Shown: positions 8,923-15,219 of the stretch, one piece after another
How positions within the stretch are numbered: the stretch's first letter is position 1
Layout: every line of letters starts with the position of its first letter
Assembly (NCBI GenBank): GCA_905233755.1
Contig: CAJODM010000013.1
Location: 1-41,071, forward strand
Direction: 5' to 3'
DNA: 41,071 nt
Origin: an uncultured Ruminococcus sp.
Lineage (GTDB): Bacteria; Bacillota; Clostridia; Oscillospirales; Acutalibacteraceae
Translations under genes and position numbers: made by a program
Notes under the pieces: generated by a model
The model's input: the letters and a program-made list of their open reading frames with translations, nothing else
Told to the model about the DNA's origin: nothing
Databases searched by the model: none

Positions 8923-8951
8923 TTGAAATTTTTGCCGCTATATCTTATAAT
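8923..8951 (+). promoter_or_regulatory. Sigma-A-type promoter for the CofE-like gene
   Basis: TTGAAA (8923-8928), a 17-bp spacer and TATAAT (8946-8951). It is in the 105-base divergent region shared with recD2. No equally good promoter was seen for recD2 on the other strand. Confidence 0.75.
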
Positions 8952-8994
8952 ATAACACAGAAAATGTGAAAATGGTACCATATCGGAGGAAAAA

Positions 8995-9693
8995 ATGGAA
9001 TTTGTTGCAAATGAAGGGAAGAACGTAGAAATAGAAGTGAACGGCGTGACCTATATGCGCCATGCCATCAAGACCCATTTTGTCCGCCAGGGCGAGGATT
9101 ATATCGAGATATTCCGTCAGTATGCGCTGCCGCTGTATGAACCGGGGGATATCGTCAGCTCCTCGGAGAAGATCATCGCGCTGTGCCAGAACCGTGTGGT
9201 GCGCCGCGACGAGCTGAAGGTCGGCTTCTGGGCCAAGCTGCTGTCGAAGTTTGCCTCTCATCCCGACACCGGCGTGGGCGTGGGCGAGACCATCAAGATG
9301 CAGTACGCCATCACCAAGGTCGGGCTGCCCCGCGTGCTGTGGGCGTCGCTCGCCGGCGGGGTGTGCAAGCTGTTTGGCAAGCGCGGCGTGTTCTATGAGA
9401 TCGTCGGCGCGGACGTCGCCGGACTTGACGGGTTCTATGACCATGTGTGGGAGGAGTATCGCGATATCGGTATCGAGAACCCCGCGAACCCCTCGGGCGT
9501 GTGTGACGAGATCCGAGAGAAGCTCGGGATGTCCTGCATGATCGTCGACGCGAACGACCTAGGGCAGGAGGTGCTCGGCTACTCGTCCGATATCACGCTG
9601 TCGCTCGAGGAGCTGCTCGGGCTTATCAGCGACAACCCCTGCGGGCAGGGACAGCAGACGACGCCGCTTATCTTAATTCGAAAAAAGAAATAA
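8995..9693 (+). CDS. CofE-like protein (coenzyme F420:L-glutamate ligase family domain)
   Basis: 232 residues. The run VGVGETIKMQYAITKVGLPR near 96-115, followed by GKRGVFYEIVG, matches the F420-0:gamma-glutamyl ligase fold. The N-terminus (DIVSSSEKIIALCQNR near 52-67) also fits the family start, where substrate and nucleotide are held. True CofE adds glutamates to coenzyme F420 using GTP. No F420 synthesis genes are in this window, and Clostridia of this kind are not expected to make F420, so the real substrate is probably different. The SD GGAGG lies 6 nt before the ATG, behind a good promoter. The C-terminal 20 residues (GQGQQTT onward) are low complexity. Fold is likely; role is open. Confidence 0.75.
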   Translation: MEFVANEGKNVEIEVNGVTYMRHAIKTHFVRQGEDYIEIFRQYALPLYEPGDIVSSSEKIIALCQNRVVRRDELKVGFWAKLLSKFASHPDTGVGVGETIKMQYAITKVGLPRVLWASLAGGVCKLFGKRGVFYEIVGADVAGLDGFYDHVWEEYRDIGIENPANPSGVCDEIREKLGMSCMIVDANDLGQEVLGYSSDITLSLEELLGLISDNPCGQGQQTTPLILIRKKK

Positions 9694-9789
9694 AATTGCC
9701 ATTCATCGGACTGCATCGACAGCCCGATGTTTTCATGTAGAACGGATAAAAAAGATTTTTTGACGATTCCAAAGTTTGTGAGGATGCCT

Positions 9790-10947
9790 ATGCCCGATAC
9801 TGTAGTAGAGATCAACCTGTCCCATATTCGATCGAACGCTGCCGCTATCGCCGCGCGCTACCCGATGTATGATTGCCTGATCGGGGTGGTGAAGGGCGAC
9901 GCCTACGGCCACGGTTATGCGGTCGTGCAGGCGATGCGCGACGGCGGGGTCGGGATGTTCGCCGTGTCGTCGGTTGACGAGGCGCACGACTTTCGCCGGT
10001 ACAGCGACGCGCCGCTGCTGTGCCTGCAGCCGGTCTCGCTCGACCGCCTTGACGAGGCAGCAGAGCTGTCGCTGACGCTGCCGGTGGGGGATATGACCTA
10101 CCTGCGCGCCTTGATCGCGCGGGCGCACCCCTATCCGTTTGCTATCCATCTGCAGGTGGACGCGGGGTTCAACCGGCTGGGGTTCAAGGACGCCTGCGAG
10201 ATCGAGCAGGCGCTCGCGCTGCTGCGCTCGTCACCGTATAGGGTCGAGGGGATCTACCAGCACTTTGCGACGGCGGGGGTGTTCGACCCGTACTATGACC
10301 GTCAGGCGGCGCGGTTCTCAGAGCTGACCGAGGGGATCGACCTTCATGCGATCCCGCTGGTGCATCTGGGCAGCGGGGTGGCGCTGCTCGCGCACGACAA
10401 GCCAGACGCTGCCACCGCGACCCGCATGGGGCTGATCCTCTATGGTTACAACATCACGCCGACCTCCTATGGCGGCGGGGTGAAGGATCGGCTGCGCGAT
10501 CTGCGCGACCGCTACTATCAGAAGAAGTACCGGCTCTCGGCAACCTATCGGGACGTCGAGCTCGTGCTGCATCCGGCGATGCGCATGTACACCCGCATCC
10601 TGCAGCTCAAGAACGTCACAGCCGGCGAGCATATCGGCTATAACGCCGCCTATACCGCCCCGAAGGATATGCGCATCGCGGTGCTGCCGGTGGGATACTG
10701 CAACGGGATCGGACACGAGGATCACGGCCGTATGGTTCAGATCGGCGACAATCTTTATCCCGTTGTCGGCGAGATCGGGATGAACATGCTGTGTGTGAAG
10801 GTGGACGACAGCGTTATGCCGGACGACCGTGTCACGCTGCTCGGCGGCAGGATCACGCTCGGGATGTTTGCCCGCGCGGCAGGGATGGGGCTTGCCGAGG
10901 CGCTGCTTCTGATCGGAAAGAACAACCCAAGGGTATATGTGAACTAG
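9790..10947 (+). CDS. alr: Alanine racemase (divergent)
   Basis: 385 residues, a fold-type III PLP racemase that makes D-alanine for peptidoglycan. The PLP lysine is K35 in VVKGDAYGHG (usual wording KANAYGHG). The opposing tyrosine lies in GYNAAYTAP at 283-291, followed by RIAVLPVGY. The C-terminus ends NPRVYVN as usual. The start at 9790 is chosen because the SD GTGAGG ends 6 nt before it; open frame continues upstream to 9727. Between the LYGY box (217-220) and MRMYTRI (264-270) lies an unusually long charged segment (VKDRLRDLRDRYYQKKYR), absent in typical racemases. The stop codon TAG is donated by the terminal repeat of the element at 10945-11103. Serine specificity cannot be excluded. 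Confidence 0.85.
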   Translation: MPDTVVEINLSHIRSNAAAIAARYPMYDCLIGVVKGDAYGHGYAVVQAMRDGGVGMFAVSSVDEAHDFRRYSDAPLLCLQPVSLDRLDEAAELSLTLPVGDMTYLRALIARAHPYPFAIHLQVDAGFNRLGFKDACEIEQALALLRSSPYRVEGIYQHFATAGVFDPYYDRQAARFSELTEGIDLHAIPLVHLGSGVALLAHDKPDAATATRMGLILYGYNITPTSYGGGVKDRLRDLRDRYYQKKYRLSATYRDVELVLHPAMRMYTRILQLKNVTAGEHIGYNAAYTAPKDMRIAVLPVGYCNGIGHEDHGRMVQIGDNLYPVVGEIGMNMLCVKVDDSVMPDDRVTLLGGRITLGMFARAAGMGLAEALLLIGKNNPRVYVN

Positions 10948-11103
10948 TGTTCCGTTAAGCCTAAAAATGGCATGATCTGCGGCGCAGAATTCCGCCATAC
11001 TTCGTTGTCGTCCTTGCCGGGCGTCAGCCCGCCTGTGTCCTCCGCCTCGTATGGTGAAACCCTGCTTGCAGCTAATACAACTTTTAGACTTACCGAAACA
11101 CTA
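10945..11103. repeat. 159-bp MITE-like element with 22-bp imperfect terminal inverted repeats
   Basis: The left end 10945-10966 (TAGTGTTCCGTTAAGCC...) and right end 11082-11103 (...GACTTACCGAAACACTA) are inverted repeats matching at 19 of 22 positions. The inside is non-coding, with small hairpins TCTGC/GCAGA (about 10975-10988) and CGGGC/GCCCG (11018-11031). A relative lies at the left window edge (1-77). No transposase is present, so it looks like a non-autonomous element. The left end supplies the alr stop codon, and the right end abuts the SD AGGAGGG of the next gene, so it fills the whole intergenic gap. Confidence 0.75.
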
Positions 11104-11116
11104 GGAGGGATATGAT

Positions 11117-12148
11117 ATGGCGACACCAACCGTCAGAAAATGGCTGATGAACAAGTTCAAGGACATCAACCGCGCACGCATGAAACGTCACATCGAGATC
11201 ATCCACGAGAACACCGGCAAATCAAAGCTCTATATCCGGCTCGACATGGCGTGGAATTTTCTCGTCTACGGGACGGGCTATACCGACTACTTTCGCGGGG
11301 ATTTCATCAACCTCACCCGCGAGGAGAAGAAGACCTTTGCCACCGCGCGCCGGTTCTATAAGCTCATCGCCTATATGAACGACGAGCAGTACAGCATCAT
11401 CCTCGGTGACAAGCTGATCTTTGACGAGCTGTTCCGTGATTATCTGCACCGCGACTTTGTCAACCTGCGCAACTGTACGGTCGATGACTTTGCCCGCTTT
11501 CTGCAGGGCAAGGAGACGGTGTTCGCCAAGGAGACGCGCGGCGAGTGCGGTCACGGAATCTCGAAGATCACCGTCTCCCGGATCGACGACCTGCCGTCGC
11601 TCTATGACCGGCTGTGCGAGAACGGCCAGCTGCTCGTCGAGGACGCCATCATCCAGAGCGACGACGTGAACGCCATCAACCCCTATGTCGTCAACTCGTT
11701 CCGCATCGTCACCGTCTACAAGGACGGCGTGGCGAAGGTCATCAGCAACGCGCTGCGCATCAACCAGGACGATACCGAGGTTATCGGCTGTACCAACGAC
11801 CTGTACTTCCGCCTGGGCGAGGACGGCAGGATCGACAGCAATGTCATCGACGACTATGCACGCGTCTATGACGTGCATCCGATGACCGGCGTGCGATTCG
11901 CCGACGTGTGTATCAACGGCGTCAAGGAGGCGTTCGAGATGTGTGAGCAGGCGCATCTGCGCATCCCGCAGGTACGCTATATCGGATGGGACGTCGCGTT
12001 CTCGGTCGACGGGCCGGTGATGGTCGAGGGCAACGAGTACCCCGGCTACGGCATCCTGCAGTTCTACAAGCTGCAGGGCAAGCGCACCGGCCATCTGAAG
12101 GAGGTCGCCGACTTTCTCGGCGACGAGTACGAGAAGATCAGGTTATAG
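11117..12148 (+). CDS. Sugar-transfer-associated ATP-grasp domain protein
   Basis: 343 residues resembling the ATP-grasp family found in polysaccharide and lipoglycan loci (ATPgrasp_ST). Visible elements are VFAKETRGECGHGI near 134-147 (lysine and glycine-rich nucleotide loop), LLVEDAII near 174-181 (hinge), VVNSFRIVTVYKDG near 191-204, and the metal-binding end YIGWDVAFSVDGPVMVEGNEYPG near 289-311 with D and E/N ligands. Such enzymes join a carboxylate to an amine or other nucleophile using ATP; the substrate here is unknown. The SD AGGAGGG lies 7 nt before the ATG. It follows alr after the inverted-repeat element and ends at a bidirectional terminator. A wall or polymer modification role is a guess from the family. 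Confidence 0.8.
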   Translation: MATPTVRKWLMNKFKDINRARMKRHIEIIHENTGKSKLYIRLDMAWNFLVYGTGYTDYFRGDFINLTREEKKTFATARRFYKLIAYMNDEQYSIILGDKLIFDELFRDYLHRDFVNLRNCTVDDFARFLQGKETVFAKETRGECGHGISKITVSRIDDLPSLYDRLCENGQLLVEDAIIQSDDVNAINPYVVNSFRIVTVYKDGVAKVISNALRINQDDTEVIGCTNDLYFRLGEDGRIDSNVIDDYARVYDVHPMTGVRFADVCINGVKEAFEMCEQAHLRIPQVRYIGWDVAFSVDGPVMVEGNEYPGYGILQFYKLQGKRTGHLKEVADFLGDEYEKIRL

Positions 12149-12161
12149 GTATCCGTATCAG

Positions 12162-12191
12162 AAAAAAAGCGGCTCATCCCGAGCCGCTTTT
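12162..12191. terminator. Bidirectional rho-independent terminator
   Basis: Stem AAAAGCGGCTC (12165-12175) pairs perfectly with GAGCCGCTTTT (12181-12191) around a 5-nt loop. The A-run and T-run let it serve both the ATP-grasp gene (+) and the convergent small membrane protein (-). The stop codon of the latter, 12174-12176, lies inside the stem. Confidence 0.9.
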
Positions 12192-12506
12192 GATGATATC
12201 CGCCATCTGAGAACGCGTCATGGTCTCGATGTTGCCGCGCTCGCGGTGCATCGCGTCGATGATATGCGCGGTCTCCTGCGACAGATCGTCGCACAGCACG
12301 ATCACGCGCCCGCCGTACAGTTTGCCGGCCCGCGATACCGCCGAGCGCAGCTGCATCTCTGCGCTGTTTGCATCGGGGTGCGGGATCACCAGCAGATACT
12401 CGTCCGCGTCATCCCGCATCAGGACGATGTCGATGATGGCATAGATGAACTGTACCACCCCGATCACCGCGAAGAACGACAGCACGATCAGTAGGAATAT
12501 GTACAT
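12174..12506 (-). CDS. Small membrane protein of unknown function
   Basis: 110 residues. The N-terminal ~30 residues (MYIFLLIVLSFFAVIGVVQFIY start) form one membrane segment, followed by an acidic soluble part with LLVIPHPDANSAEMQLRSAV and a stretch that looks like a small alpha/beta fold (GRVIVLCDDLS). I do not recognise a named family. ATG at 12506 is preferred over an in-frame GTG at 12515 because GAGGTG, the likely SD, overlaps that GTG and lies 6 nt before the ATG. The gene converges on the ATP-grasp gene with a shared terminator. Topology suggests a single-pass protein with a cytoplasmic domain. Confidence 0.7.
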   Translation of the reverse strand: MYIFLLIVLSFFAVIGVVQFIYAIIDIVLMRDDADEYLLVIPHPDANSAEMQLRSAVSRAGKLYGGRVIVLCDDLSQETAHIIDAMHRERGNIETMTRSQMADIIKSGSG

Positions 12507-12689
12507 CAAACTCACCTCATTTTATCATATTATCAGGAGGAGAATATGTGACGATATTTTGTGCATACTAGTACCGAATATCCGTCATCCCTTCTCCTAT
12601 CCCGCAGCGGTATCGCGCACCGTATGCCGCAAAGACATGGGGGCGGTGTTTCGGGTATTCAGTACCATGGCGGAATCGAGGTGACAACC

Positions 12690-12866
12690 ATGAAGAAAGA
12701 ATCGAACTATTCGATCCACTGTACCGTAGAGGACTGCCGCTATCACTGCAACAAGGAGAACTACTGTTCGCTGGATTGTGTGAACATCGGCTCCCATGAG
12801 AAGAACCCCGTCAGCGAGCAGGGCGTCGATTGCAAGAGCTTTGAATGCCGCTCGATGGAGGGCTAG
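12690..12866 (+). CDS. DUF1540 domain protein
   Basis: 58 residues with the cysteine spacing of DUF1540: C11, C16, C20, C26, C30, C48, C53. Small DUF1540 proteins are common in spore-forming Clostridia, probably bind a metal, and have no established function. An open frame extends back to 12561, but ATG at 12690 is chosen because the SD GAGGTG lies 6 nt upstream and the domain begins right after it. A strong terminator follows at 12887, so it is likely monocistronic. No consensus promoter was recognised in 12516-12689. Being next to dpaAB hints at sporulation expression but does not prove it. Confidence 0.85.
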   Translation: MKKESNYSIHCTVEDCRYHCNKENYCSLDCVNIGSHEKNPVSEQGVDCKSFECRSMEG

Positions 12867-12886
12867 CCGCTATCGACCGATAGACA

Positions 12887-12919
12887 GACCGTCGTATGAG
12901 GATACGGCGGTCTTTTTTT
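12887..12919 (+). terminator. Rho-independent terminator after the DUF1540 gene
   Basis: GACCGTCGTAT pairs with ATACGGCGGTC (one G-T pair) around GAGG, followed by seven Ts. Confidence 0.9.
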
Positions 12920-12922
12920 GCT

Positions 12923-13110
12923 GCGGCTGTGGTTTGACCCCGCCGTTTTGCCGGCGGTACGGTTATGGGTGAGTGTGCAAAAGGCGGGAATGGGTGCAGC
13001 ATCATGCTGCTGTACCGATAGCGGCTATGGTTTGACCCCGCCGTTTTGCCGGCGGTACGGTTATAGGTGAGTGTGCAAAAGGCGGGACGGGGTGCAGCAT
13101 CATGCTGCTG
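12923..13110. repeat. Two tandem 90-bp structured repeats (98-bp period)
   Basis: Copy 1 is 12923-13012 and copy 2 is 13021-13110. They differ at only about four positions. Each contains a hairpin CCGCCG-TTTTGC-CGGCGG, a second hairpin GCAGCA-TCA-TGCTGC, and a possible longer pairing of CCCGCC(G)TTTTG with CAAAAGGCGGG that would compete with the first. The period is not a multiple of three, so the pair is not a coding repeat. They fill the 310-base gap between the DUF1540 terminator and the dpaA promoter. Function unknown. Confidence 0.85.
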
Positions 13111-13119
13111 CAGAGGATT

Positions 13120-13148
13120 CACCAATCCGCGCGCCGGTACATAGTATA
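13120..13148 (+). promoter_or_regulatory. Candidate sigma-K promoter for dpaAB
   Basis: CACC (13120-13123), 16 bp, then CATAGTATA (13140-13148). This fits the mother-cell sigma-K consensus as known from Bacillus (mACm, N16-17, CATAnnnTA) at every defined position. The Bacillus spoVF operon is also sigma-K dependent. The expected start near 13155 leaves a short leader to the SD at 13164. Confidence 0.65.
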
Positions 13149-13176
13149 ACCTGTAACCGAAGCGAGGTGTTGTAGG

Positions 13177-14058
13177 ATGCGGGTGGCGATTATCGGCGGC
13201 GACAAGCGGATGCTGTTCGCGGCGCGCGCCTTCTGTGACAAGGGGGCGGATGTGAGCGTGGCGGGGTTTGACGGGCTCGAGCGCTTTAGCGGGATCGGGA
13301 TCATGGAGCCGTCAGAGGCGGCAGCATGGGCGGACAACATCGTGCTGCCCCTGCCGTGCGTGAAGGACGGGCGTATCGTCGCGCCGTTCTCTGAGCGTGC
13401 GATCCTGCCCCATGAGCTGCTGTCCGATATCGGGGAGAAGCGGGTGTTCTGCGGGATGAAAGAGCGGCTGACCCCGACGCGCTGCCGCGTGTACGACTAT
13501 GCATCGCGCGAGGACTTTGCGTATCGCAACGCGATCCTCACCGCCGAGGGCGCGATCCAGACGGCGATGAGCCGGTATGAGGGCTCGATCTTCGGCTGTC
13601 GCGCGCTGGTGCTCGGGATGGGGCGGATCGGACGGGTGCTTTCGCAGGATCTCTCGGCGCTGCACGCCGACGTTACTGTCGCCGCCCGCAAGGAGAGCGA
13701 CCGCGCGTATGTCGAGGCGCTCGGGATGACAGCGGCGGATTATTCTCTGAGAGAAAAATACGACTATGACCTCATCTTCAACACGGTGCCCGCTATGGTG
13801 CTGCCCGCCGACGTGCTCAGTCGGACAGACGAGCGGACGGTCATCATCGACCTTGCGTCCGCGCCGGGCGGCGTTGACTTTGACTATGCGCGCCGGCGCT
13901 CTTTGACGGCTGTGCATGCGCTGTCGCTGCCCGGGCGGTGTGCTCCCGCTGCGGCGGGAAGGATCATTCAAGAAACTATCATCAATATCATCAAGGAGGA
14001 AGACGGTGAAAAAGAAGACAATCGGCTTTGCGATGACGGGGTCGTTCTGCACCTTTGA
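13177..14058 (+). CDS. dpaA: Dipicolinate synthase subunit A (SpoVFA)
   Basis: 293 residues, normal for the family. With DpaB it oxidises dihydrodipicolinate to dipicolinic acid in the mother cell, and the product fills the spore core as its calcium salt. Visible are an N-terminal dinucleotide-type start (AIIGGDKR at 4-11), the family motif LTAEGAI at 121-127, and the Rossmann GMGRIG at 147-152. The SD GAGGTG lies 7 nt before the ATG, downstream of a candidate sigma-K promoter. The last ~17 residues (IKEEDGEKEDN onward) are read through the dpaB SD and start, so the two genes overlap by 53 bases, and this tail is probably not conserved. Confidence 0.93.
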   Translation: MRVAIIGGDKRMLFAARAFCDKGADVSVAGFDGLERFSGIGIMEPSEAAAWADNIVLPLPCVKDGRIVAPFSERAILPHELLSDIGEKRVFCGMKERLTPTRCRVYDYASREDFAYRNAILTAEGAIQTAMSRYEGSIFGCRALVLGMGRIGRVLSQDLSALHADVTVAARKESDRAYVEALGMTAADYSLREKYDYDLIFNTVPAMVLPADVLSRTDERTVIIDLASAPGGVDFDYARRRSLTAVHALSLPGRCAPAAAGRIIQETIINIIKEEDGEKEDNRLCDDGVVLHL

Positions 14059-14581
14059 GCGCGTGCTGCGGGTGATGCGTACCCTCGTCGAGCAGGGCTG
14101 TGATATACTGCCGATCATGTCCGACAACGCGTATGGAACTTCGACGCGGTTCGGGCGTGCCGAGCACATTGTCGAGCAGGTGGAGGCGATCACCGGCAAG
14201 AGCGTCATCCATACCATCCCTCAGGCGGAGCCGATCGGCCCGCGCGGGATGTGCGACCTCATCGTGGTCGCCCCCTGTACCGGCAACACCCTCTCAAAGC
14301 TGTCCCTTGGGATCACCGATACGCCGGTCACCATGGCGGTCAAGTCCCAGCTGCGCATCGGCGCGCCGGTGCTGCTGGCGGTCGCGACCAACGACGCGCT
14401 CGGCGCATCTGCCCAGAACATCGGACGGCTGATGAATACGAAGAACATCTACTTCGTGCCCATGTCCCAGGATGACCCAGAGCGAAAACCCTCGTCGCTG
14501 GTGGCGTCGTTCGAGCGCATCCCCGCGTGTATCGATCAGGTGCTCTCGCACGGGCAGCCGATGCCGGTCCTGACGGGTTGA
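14006..14581 (+). CDS. dpaB: Dipicolinate synthase subunit B (SpoVFB)
   Basis: 191 residues, a flavoprotein-like (Dfp/UbiX-type) fold. Visible are GFAMTGSFCTF at 7-17, the GTSTRFGRAEHI stretch, and VVAPCTGNTLSKLSLGITDTP, the segment that lines the nucleotide/flavin pocket in relatives. The start is a GTG at 14006 with the strong SD AAGGAGGA 5 nt upstream; this lies inside the end of dpaA, so the pair is translationally linked. It is needed together with DpaA for spore dipicolinate. A hairpin terminator follows at 14585. Confidence 0.92.
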   Translation: MKKKTIGFAMTGSFCTFERVLRVMRTLVEQGCDILPIMSDNAYGTSTRFGRAEHIVEQVEAITGKSVIHTIPQAEPIGPRGMCDLIVVAPCTGNTLSKLSLGITDTPVTMAVKSQLRIGAPVLLAVATNDALGASAQNIGRLMNTKNIYFVPMSQDDPERKPSSLVASFERIPACIDQVLSHGQPMPVLTG

Positions 14582-14584
14582 GCC

Positions 14585-14640
14585 GTCGTCAGGAGAAGGT
14601 GTATGCAAGAGCCGGCAGCGTCTTCTCCCGACGACTTTCT
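14585..14640 (+). terminator. Hairpin terminator after dpaAB
   Basis: GTCGTCAGGAGAAG (14585-14598) pairs along its whole length with CTTCTCCCGACGAC (14622-14635) with one G-T pair, followed by TTTCTT. The loop is long (23 nt) and the T-tract interrupted. Confidence 0.65.
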
Positions 14641-14642
14641 TA

Positions 14643-14671
14643 TTGCAAAAGCCGTCATGATATGGTATAAT
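14643..14671 (+). promoter_or_regulatory. Sigma-A promoter with extended -10
   Basis: TTGCAA (14643-14648), a 17-bp spacer, TATAAT (14666-14671) preceded by TGG (extended -10, TGnTATAAT). Transcription would start near 14678, giving the next gene a leader of only ~13 nt. It separates metY/ispDF expression from dpaAB. Confidence 0.8.
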
Positions 14672-14690
14672 CCACCATGAGGTGATATGG

Positions 14691-15215
14691 ATGAAGTTTT
14701 GCAGGAGCTGTAAGCGGCTCTATGACGATCCCAAGGCGCGCTGTGACGACTGCGGCAAAAAGCTATATACCGTCACCGATATCAACGAGCCGGTGCGGCT
14801 GTGTGTGATCGGCGGGACCGAGCGCGCGATGCTGACAGGGATGCTGCGCGATGCGGACATCCCCTTTGTCGAGGAGAACACCCACCCGCAGGGCGTCGCA
14901 AACGAGCTCGTCACCGGCTATGATGTGAAGCTGAACAATATCTCGGTCATCGTGCCCTACTCTGCCGTGCCCAAGGCACAACAGCTGCTCTTGGGGATCA
15001 CCACGCTGCGCGATGAGAACGCCGCGTTCACCGACAGCATCCGTGCGGATATCGAGCGATACCGCGCAAAAGAGAGTGAGGACAAGCCCATGTCCCCCGC
15101 GATGCGCACCACCGTTCGGGTGCTCAGCGCGATCCTCTTCCTTTTGCTGCTCGCGATCGTGGTGCTCGGAACGGACAAGATAATGGAACTGATCAAAGGA
15201 CTTTTTGGAGGTTAA
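14691..15215 (+). CDS. Zinc-ribbon, DUF2007-like single-pass membrane protein
   Basis: 174 residues. An N-terminal four-cysteine ribbon (C4, C7, C18, C21) is followed by a soluble domain (about 34-105, with HPQGVANELVTGYDVKLNNISVIVP) resembling DUF2007-type putative signal-transducing domains, and one membrane helix at about 143-162. ATG at 14691 is chosen over the in-frame GTG at 14682 because the SD GAGGTG lies 6 nt before the ATG. The next gene, metY, has its SD inside this gene's last codons, so they are co-transcribed. The function is unknown; a sensor role is conceivable only from the architecture. Confidence 0.75.
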   Translation: MKFCRSCKRLYDDPKARCDDCGKKLYTVTDINEPVRLCVIGGTERAMLTGMLRDADIPFVEENTHPQGVANELVTGYDVKLNNISVIVPYSAVPKAQQLLLGITTLRDENAAFTDSIRADIERYRAKESEDKPMSPAMRTTVRVLSAILFLLLLAIVVLGTDKIMELIKGLFGG

Positions 15216-15219
15216 GAAG

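Noticed and set aside
9727..9789. Longer N-terminus for alanine racemase starting at 9727
   Set aside because: No SD there, and the added residues (SCRTDKKDFLTIPKF) do not belong to the fold; the SD before 9790 fits.
12811..13125. Open frame on the minus strand over the tandem 90-bp repeats
   Set aside because: The repeat period (98) shifts the frame between copies and the strand has no SD; it also crosses the DUF1540 terminator.
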